From NCBI GenBank assembly GCA_949987705.1, contig OX465283.1, positions 3,514,207 to 3,578,206 of the forward strand: a stretch of 64,000 nucleotides of DNA, written 5' to 3'. Each line of letters opens with the position of its first letter. Within the stretch, counting starts at the first letter, position 1. Positions 10,660 to 21,895 of the stretch are shown here, piece after piece. Under the pieces are notes generated by a model, which was not told the origin of the DNA, searched no databases, and was given only the letters and a program-made list of their open reading frames with translations. The position numbers were made by a program, and so were the translations under genes. This stretch comes from Thereva unica. Its lineage: Eukaryota; Arthropoda; Insecta; Diptera; Therevidae.

Positions 10660-12495
10660 TGCAAAATTTGACGTTGCCAGCTATAAAAGTTTGATCGACT
10701 TAGATTTCTTCCATGAATACTTCTACTTACACTATTATGCAAGAACTATTTTTAAAGTGACAAAAGAAACTTCCAGATCGCAATGCAATCAAGAAAATAA
10801 ATAGGATGAAAACCTCGAAAAACTTTTAATTAACGAACGCTCAGCTACAATGAGAGTCCTCCTCGTCGGTCTTCGATTTATGTACAGATAACAAAAAAAT
10901 GGACTGAAAGCAAATTCAATAATAAAATTTGGTAAAAAAAAACACAGAAATGCTGGAAAAAAACACACACAGCCATAAGCAAACAACTGCAATTTAATTT
11001 GAAACTGGAAACAAAACAAGGAAAGACAACGAACCGAAAACTTAAGGCTTGAGCCAATGTAGCATGAAAAAATCACTGGGAATGAAAAAGAAAAACAGCA
11101 AATCACCTCCTTTCTGGCAGTACAAATATCTAAGGAAAGGATAATGAGGCCACACAGGAGGGGCTGCGCGCCGGGGTGACGGATACTCCTCTTAAGTCCT
11201 TAAGAAATTAAAAATGAAAAGCGACAGCTTCAAAGGGAAAACGAAAACTAATTACGTTTATTACAAAACAATAATCTCCGAAGTTCTCTTTTTTATGCTG
11301 CTCTGTACAGGATTCAGGATTCAGGACTCAGGACTCAGGGAGGAACGTAAAAGGAGGATCTCGTACTTTTGTTGGTGTGTGCTCGTCTTTTTTTTGTTGT
11401 ATTCTTGCTGGTTTTTTTTTCATCTTCTCCTCGATGCCGTTGGGGTCCTCTCCTGCTCTGCTCATTTCAGTTTGTGCCCTTTGAAAAATCTGTACAAGGG
11501 ATGTACTGACAATAAATTACCTTCTCTACCACTTCTACAATCTATAATACAGATTCCGAGAGATTGTGAGGAGAGCACCACAGTCAGAGGGGGTGGACCG
11601 AGAGGGCGCAGAGTGTAGGGTGTACAGTCCTCGTTAAAGTAAAGAATAAGAAAAATATTTAATCTTAAGGTCTTGTTCTACTTTCAAGTTCATATCAACT
11701 TTTTCTTCGTATTCCCTCGTTTTTTTCTGTACTTATTCTACATTTTTTCCTTCTTTTTTTGTCCTTACTCTTACCCTCACACTCAAGCATTATAGAAGAA
11801 AAAAGAATAAGAAAAAAAAATGGTTTCCTTTTAACAAAAGGAATAAAAGGAAATTGTTTGTTGCCATTTGAAATTCTGGTCGTATTGAAGGAAATCAAAT
11901 TAATTATCGCATGTTACCACCGCACACACAAGAAGAAAATTTCTTTCAAAGGATGTTTTCTAGTTCATGGAATTTTCCATTAAAACTTCCATTTTCTACT
12001 ACCACACACCGGAAGGTAGCCGGGTACCTCGATAGAAATCTAATTGGACTAAAGTATCCTTTGATGCATAGTAAGAAATCCTTTCAAAGGAGACACTCTG
12101 TGGGGGTATTATATAGGTAAGAATAAGTATTGCGAAGGACGTGTAAATCTTGTCATTCTCGCCTTCTTTTTTTTTAATATAAAAGGTTAGTTTCCACTCT
12201 CGTATCATAAACAACATTCTTTACATTATCTCTGTTTTTTTCTTTCTCTTTCTCTAAAGGATCTCTGTTTCTTAGAGGGATAGGTGATGTCCTTTATATA
12301 TATATATTAAGCTGTGAAGTAAAGCGTCAAAAGAAATATAAAAAATATGGAGTTAAAGTTTGTTTGCTGTTTAGTTTATATTAAGAGAAGTTACTACGGT
12401 AAATATAAGATCCTTGATAAGTCAAACAAGCGAGGAAGAATCAATTATACAACTCCCTCCTTCAACAAAACAACTTAACAAGTCAAAACAACTTA
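10660..12495. other. AT-rich stretch with homopolymer runs, no recognised gene
   Basis: Runs of A on one side (10780-11100) and T on the other (11380-11770) give many short spurious frames. A small tandem CAGGATTCAGGACTCAGGAC lies near 11310-11340. The stretch TCCTTTCAAAGGA (about 12081-12091 and similar at 11945) is a short palindrome. I recognise no coding, RNA or element signature. Confidence 0.4.
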
Positions 12496-12501
12496 ACATT
12501 A

Positions 12502-12962
12502 GGGCCTCGGTAGTCTAGGGGTAAGGCGCCTGACTACTATCCCCAGAGGTCCCGGGTTCGATTCCCGGCGGTGCCACGGTCCTAGCCTTTCCCAATTTCC
12601 CGCTTACATAACTTTCCTTCTTTCTTCTTCCCTCTTTGCATTCCTGATTCCTCCTGTCATAGCCTTCACTAGTTCTCTTCCCCGCTCCACCAAGCGCATG
12701 TCATCGGTTGGTTGATGAGATTCAACTCGTTTCAGGAGGATAACACTCCAGCGAGTTGTTCTCGATGCCCCGATGTCAGAGTCGCGAAATGGTTGGGAGT
12801 AGGTGAAATAAAAATACCGCAGCTAGGTTGTGACAGTTCTTTCCTTCACTTCTCTCTCTATCTTCCGACTAGAGCTGCTGTTCGACATTTCAAAAATAAA
12901 TACATGGTCGACAGTACAAAGGGGCCTTCCCTAAGTCTCTAGTGTGTCACATAAAAAAAAAA
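12502..12962 (+). repeat. tRNA-derived SINE, full length (copy 2)
   Basis: The tRNA-like head starts at GGGCCTCGGTAGTC, box-B-like GGTTCGATTCC follows, then the pyrimidine-rich body, TTTCAGGAGGATAACAC, GTACAAAGGGGCCTTCC and a CACATAAAAAA tail. It matches the minus-strand copy at 37.98-38.46 kb almost base for base, with about four differences seen in the first 230 bases. This is therefore a young subfamily. AAGTCAAA occurs both near the 5' side (about 12480) and just after the A tail, but is offset from the 5' end, so the target duplication is uncertain. Confidence 0.92.
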
Positions 12963-13178
12963 GTCAAATTTTGTTACTTCCTCTGTATCTATCATCTGAA
13001 AGACATGCGCCTCACCTTTAGCTAAACCTCTGCGCAAACTCTTTGCCTTGTCCTAATTTTCTGGAGTTTAGTAGGTATTGCGGCACTTTGGTGTGGGAAA
13101 ACGTTAGGAACCGAGGGAACTAGGACAAACTCATTCATCAATCACCTTTCAATACATATAAACCCTAGCCAATACCTC

Positions 13179-13412
13179 TCAATTAATGATAAGTAGATGG
13201 CCATAAGTCGACCAAGTCGCTCTAGAGATAGTGCAGGTCTCCAGTGCTCTCCACTTTCGGCTGGTTAGCAGCATGTGATAAATGGCGTTTTTGACTCCGC
13301 CTATTGGGTTGCCGACCATCGAGTCACGGAGAGAGAGACTCCCTGTTTGGCTAAGTAGTCGGCTTTCTCGTTCCCATCTATGTTTCTGACTGGCAACCCA
13401 GACGAGAGTCAC
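13179..13412 (-). pseudogene. LINE RNase H domain remnant
   Basis: The minus strand opens with VTLVWVASQKH, matching the VTLVWVPGHxxIxGNE strand and loop of LINE-encoded RNase H. A degraded GNExADxLA equivalent (WERESRLLSQTGS) and a VGNPIGGVK segment follow. The proline, glycine and histidine of WVPGH and the catalytic acidic pair are lost. It abuts a gypsy RT remnant on its right. Confidence 0.62.
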
Positions 13413-13429
13413 GCTGTTCTGATATCCTT

Positions 13430-13790
13430 ATATCCTTATATATATCCTTGCCGATACTATGTCCCAAAAACATAATCTCACTGACACCAAAAACGCATTT
13501 TGATAACTTTATGGCTAACCCAAAGCTATCAAGCCGTTTAAACAGTTCTTCGAGATTAGTGAGATGCCCTTACTCAGATCTAGTAGGGATAAGTATACAG
13601 TCATAAATGAAGTAGTACTTCTCTTGTGACTTCATTCAGAAATCTTTGAAATGCCTGGGCTGCATTTCTGAAACCAAAAGACATACGAGTAAACTCAAAC
13701 AATCCAGATGGTGTTTTTAAGGAAGTCCTGTGCAGTCTTCTCTGTCTTCTTATGCAATGGGGATGTTGTGATACACAACATCATCCACCG
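13430..13790 (-). pseudogene. Ty3/gypsy reverse transcriptase remnant
   Basis: With frameshifts the minus strand gives HNIPIA, then FEFTRMSFGFRNAAQAFQRF (the FEFxRMPFGLRNAAQTFQRF block). A damaged YxDD region follows, then HLTNLEELFKRLDSFGLAIK and SEIMFLGHSI. This order is diagnostic for Ty3/gypsy RT palm and thumb. The catalytic YxDD is not intact. The upstream part of the same element (protease) lies at 14.4-14.8 kb on the same strand, and a LINE end separates the two. Confidence 0.82.
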
Positions 13791-14181
13791 CGACTGTTCC
13801 ACTAAAATTCAGGACCTCCTGACTGCACCGCAATATTTTTCCCGCAACACAAGACTTGACCGCTCGGCTCACCCCATACCCTACAGCCCTCCCCCCTTCG
13901 CGCACAATACGGTATAGAAGTTCGTTTATGAATAGAATTACTCGACTGTGGAATAATCTCCCGCAGTCAGTATTTCCGAACTCGTACAACACCTTTGAGT
14001 TCAAACGTGAGGTTCATCATCACTTTCCTCTACACCCACCAGACCCCCTAACCTTTCCTATTCCCCTCTATTCTTCAAACCAAGCTTACTACTAGTAATT
14101 GCACCATGAACTGAACGATATGACAGACTGGTAGTATAAAGGGTTACTTCTAAGCTTGGTTTTTTCATATAAAAAAAAAAA
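13783..14181 (+). mobile_element. CR1/Jockey-like LINE, 5'-truncated 3' end
   Basis: It opens near CACCGCGACTGTTCCAC and encodes the ORF2 C terminus in two frames: CSTKIQDLL, FSRNTRLDRSAHP, then NRITRLWNNLPQSVFPNSY and a final SSNQAYY before a stop. The 3' UTR follows with GTATAAAGGGTTACTTCTAAGC and an A tail at about 14170-14180. It sits inside a minus-strand gypsy remnant, so it inserted after the gypsy. Two partly overlapping frames show a frameshift. Confidence 0.85.
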
Positions 14182-14399
14182 TCTTCGAAAAACACGTGCA
14201 TCCGTGAAGGTTTACAGAAAAGTTGTGAATGTGCGTGGTGACGATAGTCGCCGTATTATTTCCAGTAATTTTTATCCCGCTTATGGACTAGATGAAGCGG
14301 AGATGCTGCGGGAGACTACGATGGTATACAAACAAATCTCGAGTTGAACCATATGCTTAAGCTCCAATTTCGCCACCTTGAGCTTCTCAGAATGAAGTC

Positions 14400-14830
14400 T
14401 ACGAGCGGTAACAAAAGGCAATTATCTCCTATTAATGACAATGTGGTATTGTGAATTGTTTATAATCGGTAGGTTAAAACCTGGAGGTTTGGTTAACGAA
14501 ACGTACTTGTTTAGAGTTCGCAGAGTTTGCAGATATAAAGCAAAGCAGTCGGCATTCAAAGCTTTCGACTTTATACTCAACAGTTGCACAGATGTCAGCC
14601 CGAAGACTGAAATGTGAGTCAACTAATTCTAGATTTTTTAAAACGAGTGTGAGTTCGAACTTCGCGAAGAAGTTCACACCGAGTATGGCCTTGTTTGTGC
14701 TAGTTATAATGAAATCGTGGATGAACATTCCTCTACGACCTAGGTTCAAATTCAGAAACTTCGTGCCAAAAGTATGGATCGTTTGCAGAGCGCAGAAGCA
14801 GATTAGGGCGTTTTGTTTATACCCTAAACA
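14400..14830 (-). pseudogene. Ty3/gypsy aspartic protease remnant
   Basis: The minus strand reads IHTFGTKFLNLNLGRRGMF, then FIITSTNKAILGVNFFAKF and ELVDSHFSL. This is the second half of a gypsy retropepsin, where ILGxDFLxxFxL and a following LxD are typical. The first half with the DTG/DSG catalytic motif is not recognisable, and the aspartate of ILGADFL is asparagine here. The order protease then RT on the minus strand agrees with the RT at 13.4-13.8 kb belonging to the same element. Confidence 0.75.
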
Positions 14831-15159
14831 TAACCGCCGGAACTAAAGATATATGTCCGCACCAGAATACATTAAAATGGTAGCGCCTGTGCGAGTGAGG
14901 GTTTAAGTACCGCTCCTTGTTTGGTGGCGTTACACGTCCCCGCCCATGGAGTCGTTGGTTGTCGAACTGCTGAACGACCCTATTTCCGTGGACAAGCAGA
15001 CCCTCTCGTCAACTCCTGGCCTAAACCCTGCCCTAGTGGCCGCAATTGCTGCACCTGAGGTTGGAGAGATTGCACGGTCCGCTCCAAGGACAGGGAACAT
15101 TTAATTTCCATGACATGTTTTCGGCCAACAAGCTCCCTTCAATTGAACGGCGGGTCCGA

Positions 15160-15670
15160 ACGAGCTTACGATGCATCAGTTTACCTCAGAACCATACTTG
15201 GAACCAATTGTAAAAGAGCGCCACGTGTGGCCCGACCCATGCCCCATTTGCTAAATCGAGAGAAGCTGCTACCAAGAACACAAATCTCTATCCCATATCG
15301 ACTTAGGCGCTGCGAAACTTGCCTCTTAACTAGCCAAGTGGGTTAAGGGAGACTTACAATTACAAAACTGCAAGACATTACCTCAATAGTCGCACACCCG
15401 ATCCATCAAATGCGGGAAAGCCTGAATAACATCAAATTCCCGTGATCAGCCAAAAAGTTCCTAAAACAATTCAAATTCATGTATTCAGCGACGCTTACGA
15501 TGCAGCAGTTTACTTCAGAACCATACTTAGCACCAATTGTAAAAGAGTACAACGTGTGACCCGACCCATGCCCCTTTTGATAAATCGAGAGAAAATTGAG
15601 TTGTGCGCTGCCAAATTTGCCTCTGAACTAGCCAAACCAATTAAGTTAGTTTTGCATTTACAAAACTGCA
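15160..15670. repeat. Direct duplication, period about 330 bp
   Basis: The segment at about 15164-15335 recurs at about 15494-15665. Shared blocks are CTTACGATGCA, CAGAACCATACTT, ACCAATTGTAAAAGAG, CCCGACCCATGCCCC and AAATCGAGAGAA. Each copy also contains the conserved CGTGTG-CCCGACCCATGCCCC core of the tRNA-Lys-like repeat on the minus strand. The rest of that tRNA-like segment is badly decayed. Confidence 0.72.
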
Positions 15671-15789
15671 AGACATTCCATTGGACTGAGCAGCAGCGAA
15701 CTTCTGAACTGGGTTACACCATTCCCGTAATGTCATTTTTAGCGCTCTACTCTTGCTTTAGCGGATGTTCATGTTAGTTTTTAGCATAG

Positions 15790-18055
15790 GGAGTGCACTG
15801 ACTTATGTCGAATCGAATTTAACGAGGACTGCATATTAAACTATAATCATTTCCTGCCACAGCCAGGAAATGGGTATTCAGAAGGAGCTCTAGAATTTTC
15901 CAGAGGACATTACTCACATGTCCTCTTCCCAGCTAACGTAACATCGCTGTTCTACTAATGACTGGTTACTGAATAAGGAGCTCCCATTAAATCTTCTATT
16001 CGTCTTTGTAGTAGATGCATCCTTTTCTCAATTCACCTCTCCCTGAAAGTGGTTCAGAATCCTTAGATTATTGATAGTAAAGCACACAAGGACCTTTCAA
16101 ATTTTTCGAGTTCCATTAATTTTCATTGCCAAAAAAAATCATTCATGTTTTCTCCTCTTTTTTAGCATTTTAAATTACATAAAAAATTGCCAACATTAAT
16201 AAAAAGCTTACAGAATTCAGAAGCTTGACTTTTCCTTGAAAGCCACCACCCCCCACAGAACCCAAAGACCAGCCCCCCGTACGAGAGAGAGAGCAATTTT
16301 TTTGTTATTATTACCAAATCATTACTTCGGAATTCACGGAATACTTTTAAAAGCGGATTGTAAATGATTTTTTGTAGGATTAATGTGATCCTTGGGAAAT
16401 GGGGATTAAGGAGCAGAGCCAAAACCCGGGCACAAGTATCATCTCCTGATTCTCCTCTCTCAGCAAAAATTATCGTCAGCGCGGGCGGCGTGTCAGTGGA
16501 AGTGGAGCAATTTTTCCATTTGCTTTTGGGAATCCCCTCACGTACCGAACTTGTAATTCGTTTTAAATCAGTTTACCTGAAGGAATTTCCCAACTTTAAC
16601 AAATGGTTTTCTTACCTTTGCGTATTTTTCACGTTTTAGCAATTGGGGGGCGGCCATTGTAATTTCTACATCCCATAGATTATGGCCCCAGTATTTTTTT
16701 TTTCGTTGCTGTTGTTGTTGTTGTGTGCTACTTTGGCCCAGAGAATAGAGACGGAAATTTTTGAATAATTTTTTCTCCTAACAAAAGGAAGGTAAATGGA
16801 AAACTTTTGCAAATGTTGCAACAAATTATACGATTTGTGGTTCCGTTTCCTCTAAATTGCCAGGAATTCAGTTCAGATGTTATTGGGGGGGATAAGATTT
16901 ATAATACATGATTTAAGCTGGATATTATGTGCGTAAATCTCAACTGTTTTGGTATTGAAATTTATCGTTGAATTTATACCAGATTTTCTTGTAAATAAAT
17001 TATTCCTCCTTTCATGAATTTAAGCGATTCCTGTTTTTTGCTGTTGTATTTCGGGAAAGCAACACACACACATACATACCCACACAAAATTGAAGAAAAG
17101 AAAAATTTATTTTAGCCACGATTTTCTAGAATTAATTTTATCAGCTATTTGCATTTTGAATTCTGATCCTGGCGATTAATTTAAGTACCGACATTTTGCA
17201 CAACCAGGGCAAATCAGAGCGAGAGCAGGAAACACACAGCAAAAGAAAAAACAAATACCCTGAATATAGATTATAGAGGGTATTTTTTGTTTGTTGCTGT
17301 TGTAAGATTTGTTTAAGTACCAAATTTACTGAATTTTTATGTTTTCATTATTCTCTGTGTGTTTTTTTTTTTTGTTGTTGTGTGTTTCGCGTCCTGTTTT
17401 CAGGATATTTTTGCGTGATTCTTTTGTGTTTATTTCTTTTACTGTTTGTGTTGGCTAAAAGATATTTAAGCAAGGGGGAACAACCTGAAAATTGTTTTGG
17501 CAACATTTTCTTTTGGAAATTCTTGAAAATCCTTATGGGTTTATTATGGCAGCTAAATGACCTTTTATTGGCATTAAAATACGGGAATTTTATTATTAGT
17601 AAAAGAATGTATTATGGGGTGGCTATAGCTTTTTGGCAGTCCTTTCTAGACCACAAAGCATAGGGGAAAAAAAGTCTTTTGAACAAACAATTATATATGC
17701 CGTAATATATGGTTATCCTTTGATGGATTTTCTCTAAATCAAATAAACCACATGTTAATAAGCTTTAGTTGCCTTAATTAGGATTAGTTACACCTCTGAC
17801 AAGTTACCTTTGCTGTATCGAATATCGCACCAGAGCTTCTACTGCTGCAAAGGAAAATATATCTCATTGATTAGATTTGAAAATTTCAAAAGAAAACATT
17901 TAGTAGTTAAACAAAAGTAAGAGTAACAAAAACCTGTAAATAGCAAAATGTAATGCTATAAACAATATTCATATAATTATATATTGGCTTCTTCTGCTTC
18001 TGACTTTAGTTAACTACACAACTTTTTGCAAAAAGTTTTCAATTTTGACACATTT
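15790..18055. other. AT-rich stretch without recognised features
   Basis: Short frames only, many T and A runs, and a run of GTT near 16700-16720. A few segments such as 16420-16520 are less AT-rich, but I see no coding or element signature. It may be unique host non-coding DNA. Confidence 0.4.
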
Positions 18056-18059
18056 TTGC

Positions 18060-18270
18060 CAGAACTTTTTCTCCAAAAACCCGAATTATGAGTAAGCGTG
18101 TGGCCTCGACCCATGCCCCTAAGCTGAATAGTTCAAATCTCTCCGTACTGAACTAGCCGGGCTCATCCTTATAACTACGAAAACAAAACAAAAAGAGAAA
18201 AGTGTAAAAATTTGGAAGATTTAGTTTCAAAAAGGTTGAAATGGTCCGCCGTAGTTGACCAGGTAACGAT
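18060..18270 (-). repeat. tRNA-Lys-like repeat unit A
   Basis: On the minus strand GAGCCCGGCTAGTTCAG at about 18165-18150 and GGGGCATGGGTCGAGGCC at about 18119-18102 mark the tRNA-Lys-like part. The plus-strand flanks ATTATGAGTAAGCG (before) and ATAACTACGAAAACAAAAC...AAAAGGTTGAAATGGTC (after) are also conserved in the unit 330 bases downstream. The repeat is therefore longer than the tRNA-like core. Confidence 0.78.
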
Positions 18271-18384
18271 ACCAACAATATTCATATAATTATCTATTGA
18301 CTCCCCTGAGATTGGGATTATTGCCTTCTTTTTATTCTACTTTTAATTGACTCCCTTTTACCACACCTTTTCTCCAAAGTCTGT

Positions 18385-18620
18385 CGTTCTGTCTGAAATT
18401 ATTACTGGTTTATCCTACCCGAAGTATGAGTAAGCGTGTGGCCTCGAATCATGCCCCTTAGCTCAAAGTTCTAATGCTCTTTTTGCTGAGTTACCCGGGC
18501 TCAACCAGATAACTATGAAAACTAAACGAAAAGAGAAAACAAACGAAATTTGGAATATTTCCAAAAAAGTTGAAATGATCATCCGGAATTGACCAGGTGG
18601 ATCGCAAAGAAAAAGTGCGC
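18385..18620 (-). repeat. tRNA-Lys-like repeat unit B
   Basis: The left flank GTTCTGTCTGAAATTATTA is followed by TACCCGAAGTATGAGTAAGC, the tRNA-like core (GTGTGGCCTCGAATCATGCC ... GAGTTACCCGGGCTC), and ATAACTATGAAAACTAAAC...AAAAAGTTGAAATGATC. It shares core and flanks with unit A. Some left-flank sequence (TGTCTGAAATTATTA, CTACCCGAAG) recurs in the interrupted unit at 19.5-19.9 kb. Confidence 0.78.
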
Positions 18621-19464
18621 CAATAGGGGTCTAGAAACCTGTCCGAGTGGAGTAGTAAGTATATCTGTATTTTAAAATGAGAACGGAGTATGATGCTATG
18701 ATGTCACCACTTGCGGAGATTCCTAAGTCGTATTCTTATCGGCTTGCACTATTCGGTCTGCTCGACCAAATGAAAAGGAGCATAACCTAGCACTACACGA
18801 ATAGGAGGGTTCTGGTCTGGAAGCCCCTGCTGGGCCTTGAGAAAATGTGATCCAGGTAACCTAAAAGAAGAATAGTCCAAAAAGCTGCAGTCAAAAGCTA
18901 GTATACAACCAATTGTTCCACGAAAACAGAAATTAACCAATTGTTCTACGGGGTCCAGTCACAGCTTAAGCAATGGTTAATATGTTAGATCGACAAAAAC
19001 CACCAAAAGGCAGGGTTTATCTCTGCCCGATTTCGAAATAGAGCGTTTTCAATTTTGTTGTTGAGGTGGAGAAAAATTGTTAGTTAATGAGTTAGGACAA
19101 TGAGGCAACGGTATATTTCTATGAATAGGGTATCTTTTTTATCGTCAAGAATGTGGCTTTCATTTGAATAATAGAAGCAATGGTGTAAAGCAACAAAAAC
19201 CAAAAATAAAGGGTCTTATTTGTAGAAAAATATGAAAAAAAATTTGTCTCTACATATTTCATTGTAATTCAAAAAGTAGATTAGATAGAGTCGTGTTTTC
19301 TGAAAATTTTTAAGATATCCAAAAGCTACCCGAAAATTTCTTAGCACACTCTAGCTAGCTTGGTTTTTTTGCTATATACCATTCAAACATAGGTATCACT
19401 CAGTGATTTATATTTTGTATTTCAAAACAGCTAAAACTGGTCAGTGAAGGACACCTGTTCGTCA

Positions 19465-19900
19465 CAATGCCGTTCTGTCTGAAATTATTATTTATTTATT
19501 CGCCAAACAAGGCACACTTAAACTAAGTACCACAAAAATTACATTTAAATTAAAATAACATAATAATACTAGTCTTTTAATAATAATTGATTAACAACTA
19601 TAACTATTGACAGCCACTGAAAATCTAACCTCAAGAGAAGGTGAGTTATGTTTGTAGGGATCTGATTATTTTCCTATAGGATGCCTTGTTGATTGAAAAG
19701 GAGAAACAGGAACTAGGACTATTGAAAACAATTAAGCAAATGTTAGGGTCATCGTTCTTAGCGTAGATTAGTGGTCTATTCTACCCGAAGCCTATCCTAC
19801 GTGTGGCCTCGACCCATGCCCCTAAACTAAAAAGTGCCATGCTTTCTTTACTGAGCCAGGCGTGATAAACTTCATAGCTATGAATACGAAAAGAACTGAA
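19465..19900 (-). repeat. tRNA-Lys-like repeat unit C, interrupted
   Basis: The conserved left flank GTTCTGTCTGAAATTATTA (19474) is separated from TCTACCCGAAGCC and the tRNA-like core (GTGTGGCCTCGACCCATGCC, about 19800-19820) by roughly 290 bases of unrelated sequence. In unit B the two flank blocks are almost adjacent. The interruption is therefore an insertion, described separately. Confidence 0.7.
19488..19780 (-). mobile_element. 5'-truncated LINE 3' end with (TAAA)-type tail inserted in unit C
   Basis: Read on the minus strand the segment ends TAGTTTAAGTGTGCCTTG, TTTGGCGAATAAATAAATAA, a short-repeat tail like those terminating several non-LTR retrotransposons. It splits the conserved left flank of a tRNA-Lys-like unit. 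There is no coding sequence. The LINE clade is not known, and the right boundary is approximate. Confidence 0.5.
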
Positions 19901-20004
19901 ATTATTGCTCTTTATTCTGGCATATTTTCAAACAAAACCCTGGGTTTCTTCCATAGCAATTATCATATCGTTTCATTCACCGCAATTATCGTATCGTTGT
20001 CATC

Positions 20005-20205
20005 AAACTCAACTCAGCTGTAGCATAATAGATGTTAGAGCGTACCGAGGAGCAAACATGGACTCAGACCAGTTTCTGGTGGGTGCTAAGATGAAAGACA
20101 GGACACCATGCGTCAATACAGGAAGAAGCAAAGCGAGCGGTTCTTTCCATAGAGTTCGACATAAAGTAAGGTTTGAACATACGGATATCACTTTTTCTGC
20201 CTGAT
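20005..20205 (+). pseudogene. LINE apurinic-like endonuclease fragment (RTE type)
   Basis: The plus strand encodes IIDVRAYRGANMDSDQFLVGAKM. This matches the DVRxxRGANxDSDHxLVxAK block near the end of the endonuclease domain of RTE-like elements. The catalytic histidine of the usual SDH is glutamine here. Only the domain end survives, and no RT follows nearby. Confidence 0.76.
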
Positions 20206-20489
20206 AATATTCTATATTTTTTACTGCCTCATTTCTGTAGATCGGCGTGGGTTTGTATGCAGTTAAAATAGACGGGATATTATTACCAGCCTGATAAAAT
20301 TAGTAATTACTATGAATACCAGGTAGCTGCTGTCATAGCCTACCTGGGTCCTACATTACCCCTTTCCAGCTGAAATGTCTACATGTAGACTGGAGGATAA
20401 TGTGGTTTTAGGGAGATGTTCCTATACCCATTCATGTGCACTTAACCCATGTGCGGCTGGTGAGCGTACATCTCCTTTTCGTTCTTTTC

Positions 20490-20700
20490 TCTTTATCTTT
20501 TGGACTAGAGCTTGCGGCTGGAATCTTCGATAGGGACTCAGAGCTTCAATGATCTACAAAAAATCCTTTAAATAAGGCTATTTATTAGTAGGTATTGGGA
20601 TGGTTGGGCCTGGTAACTAGGTCACGGTTTTAAAATGAACAGCCGTGATGGTTCAAGTTCTTCAACGATGGAATGGATTAACAATATCTTTTTCTTTCAT
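20490..20700 (+). repeat. SINE-related 3' repeat (copy A)
   Basis: CTTTTGGACTAGAGCTTGC resembles the CGACTAGAGCTGCTG block of the tRNA-headed SINE. It continues with CAGAGCTTCAATGATC, TATTAGTAGGTATTGGGATG and GGGCCTGGTAACTAGGTCACG. The same order occurs at about 22000-22180, so this is a separate dispersed family that shares a 3' module with the SINE. Confidence 0.6.
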
Positions 20701-20709
20701 TCTCTCTAT

Positions 20710-21895
20710 CTATATTTCCTTATATCTCCTTTATTCTTCTAAGCTATATCTTATGAAATAACAAAATGATATAACTGTTGTCAGCGTCAACTTGGCTTAT
20801 CCCTACATCTCAAGCACCACAACATCATTCCCACTTATGTCTACGCTAAAAACCTATATGAGCACAGCCGACAGAACTTTCCCCGAACGCTGCAATAGCA
20901 ATGCGAAAACCACAATAACTTCAATGTTATCTAACAATTTCCTCTGCTAACGTTTTCATCATTAATTTTATCTCGGATTCCTTTTTAGCCAGCAATTTTC
21001 TAAATCTGTGCAAGCACCACCAAACGTACCACTCACGGCCAGCAATAAAATCAATTTAAAAACTTGATTTCTGCTGCACACGTCCTTAATTTCGTCCTTT
21101 TCTTCCTTCTATTTTGTGCACAACTTCAATTTTCAACATTAATTTTCTGTAAAAAGTCATTAAAAGTTAATGGTTTCTCCTCGCAAGCCCCCGCCCAAAG
21201 CGCCCATATACTGCCGCCACCATCACTGCCCCCCACCATCGGCCAAATAATGGCTGCCATAATTAGTTGCAGGCACGAGTTAATCTCTAAATTGTCTTCT
21301 CCCGAAGCAATAATTTTCTACTGCATTCCAGGTAAAGTGCCCGCAAGGATTAAAAAAGTAGAATTAAAAAACCGACAAGGATTAAACTAAATTAAACACA
21401 AAAAAAGTCCTTTTCGGAAAAAGGAAACACTGTTGGCGTGGCGGCGTCTGTGTGTGAAGAAAGGATTTTGAGGAGTTCTCCTCTCTTTTGGTGGGCACTC
21501 CTTTCGCCGTCGGATGGTGCAGAAAATAATTCCGCATGAGTTTTTGTCTGCACAAAGGATTGCACATGTGCCACAAGGGTGCAAGCTTTGAATACAAATG
21601 GTAGTAATGCCCGTTATACATCAACCTCACCTGTCTGAAAGTGTACGGCGAGTGCCTCTAGACGGAGGGATAAATTCGAGAAATTCTTTTTGATGGATCT
21701 TGCTTGCACGGAAATGGAATATGAGGAAAATTAATAAAAATGTCATACTTTGTTGTAGAATGGTTAAATTAGAAAAGGACTTTGTGGAAACGGATTGTGT
21801 TTTTTTAGATCTACGTTGAGACGCAAACCGCTTCTGTCTCTGCTCATCCTTTTCGCTGATGACGTGTCCTTGATTCATTTTCCACGTAATCGATC
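20710..21895. other. no gene recognised; possible conserved non-coding block
   Basis: AT-rich and without recognisable coding sequence. The segment around 21180-21330 differs in character, being mixed-composition and GC-richer, with ATGGCTGCCATAATTAG and homeodomain-type AATTAG cores. Only its composition suggests it might be constrained. Confidence 0.3.

Noticed and set aside
12712..12942. 76-codon protein identical to one at 38012-38242 on the other strand
   Set aside because: Both lie wholly inside near-identical SINE copies. The identity reflects recent transposition, not a conserved protein.
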